Part shown: piece after piece, positions 61,281 through 64,000 of the stretch | Layout: each line of letters starts with the position of its first letter | Position numbering within the stretch: position 1 is the stretch's first letter | Source: an uncultured Flavobacteriales bacterium | GTDB taxonomy: Bacteria; Bacteroidota; Bacteroidia; Flavobacteriales_D; Crocinitomicaceae | Length of the DNA stretch: 64,000 bases | Reading direction: 5' to 3' | Assembly: GCA_937876195.1 (NCBI GenBank) | Contig: CALEIK010000027.1 | Coordinates: 124,001 to 188,000 of the forward strand | Translations under genes and position numbers: made by a program | The notes under the pieces: model-generated | Told to the model about the DNA's origin: nothing | Database searches by the model: none | The model's input: only the letters and a program-made list of their open reading frames with translations

Positions 61281-62195
61281 TTATTTTAAAGCAGTCTTAT
61301 TGAGAAGCCTCTTCGCTTTTCTTCGGTTTCGTGCTTTAAGAATAGCATTTGCAATCACCACAGCGATAATTAAGGTGGCGCCCACGTAAAATTTTGTGTT
61401 CAATATTTCATGCTCGTTGAGGATAATAATCGCGAGAAAGAAGGTGTATACAGGTTCTAGATTGATACTCAAAGAAACGGTAAACGCACCCAAGTGATTT
61501 ACGACATCCACAATGGCAAGAAAAGCAAATGCTGTACAAACGATTCCCAAAAAGAGCAACCAAAGTACGTCCGTCCATGTAACAGCAAAAAGAGCGGATG
61601 TCATTTCTCCCTTAAAGAGCATAATGATTGAGAGCACCACAAACGCAGCCAACATTTCATAAAGGGTAATTTTCAGCGCAGAGGTATTTTTAACAAGCTG
61701 GCCATTTAGAACGGCAAACAGTGCAGCAAGAAAAGCAGAAGTCAAACCGTAAAACAATGCCTTATACTCGGTGGCTTTGAAGTCCCCAGAGATATAGTAA
61801 ATCCCATAAACGACAATAAGACTTAAAATGAGTTCTCCCCAAGAAAAGGGACGTTTGGTAATCAAGGGTTCGAGCCAAGCGACATGCAAAGTAGCAGTGG
61901 ACATACACAGGACCCCCAGTGAAGCGGTTGAAAGTTGAATGGACATGTAAAATGTAAGCCAATGAAGTCCCACAATCCCTCCAACAATGAACAATTGAAG
62001 CAACTTTCTTTTATCGTTTATTACATAGGCTTTTTTAAAGATGAGGGCAACGACAAGCACGACAACAAATGCAATGAGTACCCGGTACCAAACGATGTAC
62101 AAAGAATCAAGATTGATGAGCTTCCCTAGAATTCCCGTAAAGCCCCAAAGAAAAACGATGAGGTGTAATAAAATATGATTCTTATACTTTAACAT
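61281..62195 (-). CDS. EamA/DMT-family transporter
   Basis: The ATG at 62195 is chosen; an upstream TTG would start inside the previous gene's terminator. The 304-residue protein has ten hydrophobic helices in two EamA repeats (HLIVFLWGFTGILGKLI in the first, YGLTSAFLAALFAVLNGQLV in the second) and a basic C-terminal tail. Members export metabolites or amino acids; the substrate cannot be inferred. It stands alone between the universal stress gene and the coiled-coil gene. Confidence 0.9.
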   Translation of the reverse strand: MLKYKNHILLHLIVFLWGFTGILGKLINLDSLYIVWYRVLIAFVVVLVVALIFKKAYVINDKRKLLQLFIVGGIVGLHWLTFYMSIQLSTASLGVLCMSTATLHVAWLEPLITKRPFSWGELILSLIVVYGIYYISGDFKATEYKALFYGLTSAFLAALFAVLNGQLVKNTSALKITLYEMLAAFVVLSIIMLFKGEMTSALFAVTWTDVLWLLFLGIVCTAFAFLAIVDVVNHLGAFTVSLSINLEPVYTFFLAIIILNEHEILNTKFYVGATLIIAVVIANAILKARNRRKAKRLLNKTALK

Positions 62196-62202
62196 GTGCA
62201 CA

Positions 62203-62231
62203 AAAAAAGCGCCCGCTAGTGGCGGACGCTT
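62203..62231 (-). terminator. Rho-independent terminator
   Basis: AAGCGCCCGC (62207-62216) pairs with GCGGACGCTT (62222-62231) with one mismatch, and a run of seven T follows on the minus strand. It ends the coiled-coil protein mRNA and lies just before the EamA transporter start codon. Confidence 0.7.
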
Positions 62232-62253
62232 CAAATCTAATTATTCAAAAAAA

Positions 62254-63507
62254 CTATTTCATTTTTTTCAATACTTTTTTACGTTTATCATCAAGCTTTT
62301 TTTGACTGTCTTTTAATTTGGATTTTTCTTTGTCCAATTTTTCTTGATTTTTTGCCGTTTTTTCAGGGTTCTTACCTTTCTTACGATCCTTATCGATGTC
62401 CTTTTGATTTCCATCTAACTTCTTGAAACTCTTATCAAGTTTCTTTTGTTCCTTATCTATTTTATCAAGTTCAGACTGCAATTTTTCAGCTTTTTTGGCT
62501 GCCTTTTCCGCTTCTTTCTTTTCTTTTTCAGCTTCCTTAGCGGCTTTTTCTTGCTCTTTTTTCTTCTTTTCAGCCTCTTTCTTTTGCTTTTCTTCTTCCT
62601 TCGCTTTTTTCTCTTCTTCTTTCGCTTCCTTTTCTGCTTTTTTAGAAGCATCTTTCGCTTCATCTTTTGCTTTGTCAGCTGCGTCTTCCTTTTCTTTTGC
62701 CGCTTTTTCTGCTTCCTTTATCTCTTTCTCTTGTTCTTTTTGATCTTTGGATGCATCCGATTTGGCATTTTTCTCATCCTTCTTAGCGTTTTCTAGCTTT
62801 TGCTTCTCAACGATATCTTCACGATCCTTTTCTTCTTCAGCTCTTCTGGCAGCCTCTTCGTCGCGCATTCTCATATCCTCTTCGAGCTTTTTCCTTTGCT
62901 CTTCTGTCCGCTGCTCATTTGCTTTTTTAGCTTCTTCCGCTTCCGCTTTTGCTTTTTCAGCCTCCGCCTGTTTTTCTTCCGCCTCCTTTGTTATGCGTTC
63001 TTTTTCTTCAGAAAGTTCTTGCTGCTTCTTAATAGCTTCTTCTTTTCGCTTTTCAGCTTCAATTGCATCCGCTTTTTCTTTTTCAATCTGCTCTTCTGTT
63101 TTTACTACTTTCACATCTGAATTAGTAGTAATTTCTTCTGCAGATTCTCCTTTTGCCTCAAGGTTGAAGGAATATGTTTTGGAGTTTTCCAGCGTTAAGC
63201 CGCTTATTTTATCCTTTTTGTATAAAGAGTGATAAACTTCTATTGACACCACCTGATCTCCGTATGTTGGAATTGAAATAGCAACTTGTCCACTTTCATT
63301 TGTTGTTCCTGCTCCGATGACCATTTTGTCGGCAAATACTTTTACCAAAGCTCCCTTAACAGGCGTATTACTGCTATTCACTGATATAGTTATCTCAACA
63401 CCTTCTTTTTGAATGGTTGTTTTAGTAGGCGCATCAACAGCATTGTTAATAGCGAAAACACTAGTAGAACCAAGCACTAATGCTACCAAAATATAAAGTT
63501 TTTTCAT
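62254..63507 (-). CDS. secreted Lys/Glu-rich coiled-coil protein
   Basis: The 417-residue protein has a signal peptide (1-19, ending SVFA). A single beta-sandwich, carboxypeptidase-regulatory-like domain follows (about 30-115; TISVNSSNTPVKGALVKVFA, ESGQVAISIPTYGDQVV). After that come about 290 residues of almost pure Lys/Glu/Ala/Asp repeats that would form one very long helix, with many KEAEK-type units. The tail is strongly basic (LDDKRKKVLKKMK). Low complexity blocks family assignment. A periplasmic spacer or a nucleic-acid- or polymer-binding rod are possible roles. Confidence 0.8.
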   Translation of the reverse strand: MKKLYILVALVLGSTSVFAINNAVDAPTKTTIQKEGVEITISVNSSNTPVKGALVKVFADKMVIGAGTTNESGQVAISIPTYGDQVVSIEVYHSLYKKDKISGLTLENSKTYSFNLEAKGESAEEITTNSDVKVVKTEEQIEKEKADAIEAEKRKEEAIKKQQELSEEKERITKEAEEKQAEAEKAKAEAEEAKKANEQRTEEQRKKLEEDMRMRDEEAARRAEEEKDREDIVEKQKLENAKKDEKNAKSDASKDQKEQEKEIKEAEKAAKEKEDAADKAKDEAKDASKKAEKEAKEEEKKAKEEEKQKKEAEKKKKEQEKAAKEAEKEKKEAEKAAKKAEKLQSELDKIDKEQKKLDKSFKKLDGNQKDIDKDRKKGKNPEKTAKNQEKLDKEKSKLKDSQKKLDDKRKKVLKKMK

Positions 63508-63614
63508 TATAGTCTTTTTTATTTAGAAATTAAATATAGCTAAATATAGCCATTTCTCCTATTACTTTCATGGATTAGCAAAAACTATTCCGATAAATCC
63601 ATTAATTTTATCCG

Positions 63615-64000
63615 ATGCAATTTAAAGACGTTGTTGGGCAGGCTCAGTTAAAGGCACAGTTGATAAAAAGTGCCAAGGCGGATAAAATTAGCCATGCCCA
63701 TTTATTTTTGGGAGACATGGGCAATGGAGGACTTCCAGTGGCGCTTGCGTTCGTACAATACATCATGTGTGAGAACAAATCTGACCACGATAGTTGTGGT
63801 GTTTGTCCTTCGTGTATTAAAATTAGTAAGAACCAGCACCCAGACGTGCACTTCTCATTTCCAACGGTTCAGGCGGTCGGCAAGACTTCCGATGAACTCC
63901 TAAAAGAATGGCGCGAAATTCTGGAGGAAACGCCTTATTTTGATTTGAATGAATGGATAAGAAAATCTGACGAAAAGGAAAGAAAGCCAATCATTGGTGT
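63615..64000 (+). CDS. holB: DNA polymerase III delta-prime subunit, truncated by the window end
   Basis: The first 128 codons are present and the frame is open at the window edge. MQFKDVVGQAQLKAQLIKSA and KISHAHLFLGD are typical of clamp-loader AAA+ subunits. The Walker A loop is degenerate (GDMGNGGLP instead of GxxGxGKT), which fits delta-prime, a subunit that need not bind ATP. A four-cysteine zinc module (CENKSDHDSCGVCPSC) follows, as in DnaX/HolB. The ATG at 63615 is the first in frame. Confidence 0.88.
   Translation, partial: MQFKDVVGQAQLKAQLIKSAKADKISHAHLFLGDMGNGGLPVALAFVQYIMCENKSDHDSCGVCPSCIKISKNQHPDVHFSFPTVQAVGKTSDELLKEWREILEETPYFDLNEWIRKSDEKERKPIIG

Noticed and set aside
62423..63232. 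Several long plus-strand frames rich in Ser/Phe
   Set aside because: They are the complement of the Lys/Glu-rich coiled-coil codons, which leave all frames open; no start context or domain.
1..64000. CRISPR array, transposase, prophage or restriction system
   Set aside because: I found no regularly spaced repeats, no transposase or integrase motifs and no phage structural genes; the only mobile-type units are the small ones described.

Overview
This window looks like chromosomal DNA of an aerobic, moderately AT-rich Bacteroidota (order Flavobacteriales, possibly a Crocinitomicaceae/Fluviicola-like relative; the genus is a guess). The evidence is four proteins with type IX secretion (T9SS) C-terminal sorting domains, a gliding-motility-type C-terminal domain on an anti-sigma-like protein, promoter boxes of the Bacteroidetes TAnnTTTG type, absence of clear Shine-Dalgarno sites, the long form of IspG, a three-subunit succinate dehydrogenase, a bacilliredoxin, and DUF4175/RsbW-like/YbeY/MnmG gene order. 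It is mostly housekeeping sequence with a few small accessory insertions.

Layout. 1-4.0 kb: a flavin-dependent halogenase-like enzyme and secreted proteins. 4.2-4.7 kb: tRNA-Asn, a small GIY-YIG gene and a tRNA-Asn-derived remnant with hairpin insertions. 4.8-9.9 kb: cell-wall amidase, uvrC, and an overlapping pair of a formylglycine-generating-enzyme-like lipoprotein and its likely substrate, a lipoprotein sulfatase. 10.1-13.7 kb: class Ia ribonucleotide reductase nrdB-nrdA, followed by a 3' region of six consecutive hairpins and a terminator. 14.1-18.8 kb: comF, an amino-acid-oxidase-type enzyme, bacilliredoxin, glutathione peroxidase, rhodanese and a small HTH protein. 18.9-20.8 kb: an AT-rich three-gene cassette of unknown function, the best candidate here for an undescribed system. 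21-25.8 kb: mnmE, tadA, ldcA and T9SS proteins. 25.9-29.9 kb: the sdhCAB operon, interrupted by a four-helix-bundle gene inside 12-bp inverted repeats. 31.8-34.5 kb: a beta-barrel protein, S4 and MmcQ/YjbR proteins and a fatty acid desaturase. 34.7-42.9 kb: ispG, then mnmG, ybeY, an RsbW-like kinase and a large DUF4175 protein on the minus strand, with two perfect parS sites between mnmG and ybeY. 43-49 kb: gltX, folB, tRNA-Cys, a membrane protein, an ECF sigma/anti-sigma pair, a thioredoxin-like protein and rpiB. 49.7-60.2 kb: a multi-PAS histidine kinase with a LytTR regulator, rnr, ferritin, and a very large propeller/adenylate cyclase/HD-domain receptor. 60.4-64 kb: universal stress protein, EamA transporter, a Lys/Glu-rich coiled-coil protein and the start of holB.

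Functional links: MnmE and MnmG form one tRNA-wobble-modifying complex, and TadA, GltX and two tRNAs add to the translation theme. The sulfatase and FGE-like gene form an enzyme/maturase pair. The parS sites suggest this region belongs to the ParB-bound, origin-proximal part of the chromosome. Gene functions are assigned from motifs read by eye; no database search was run.
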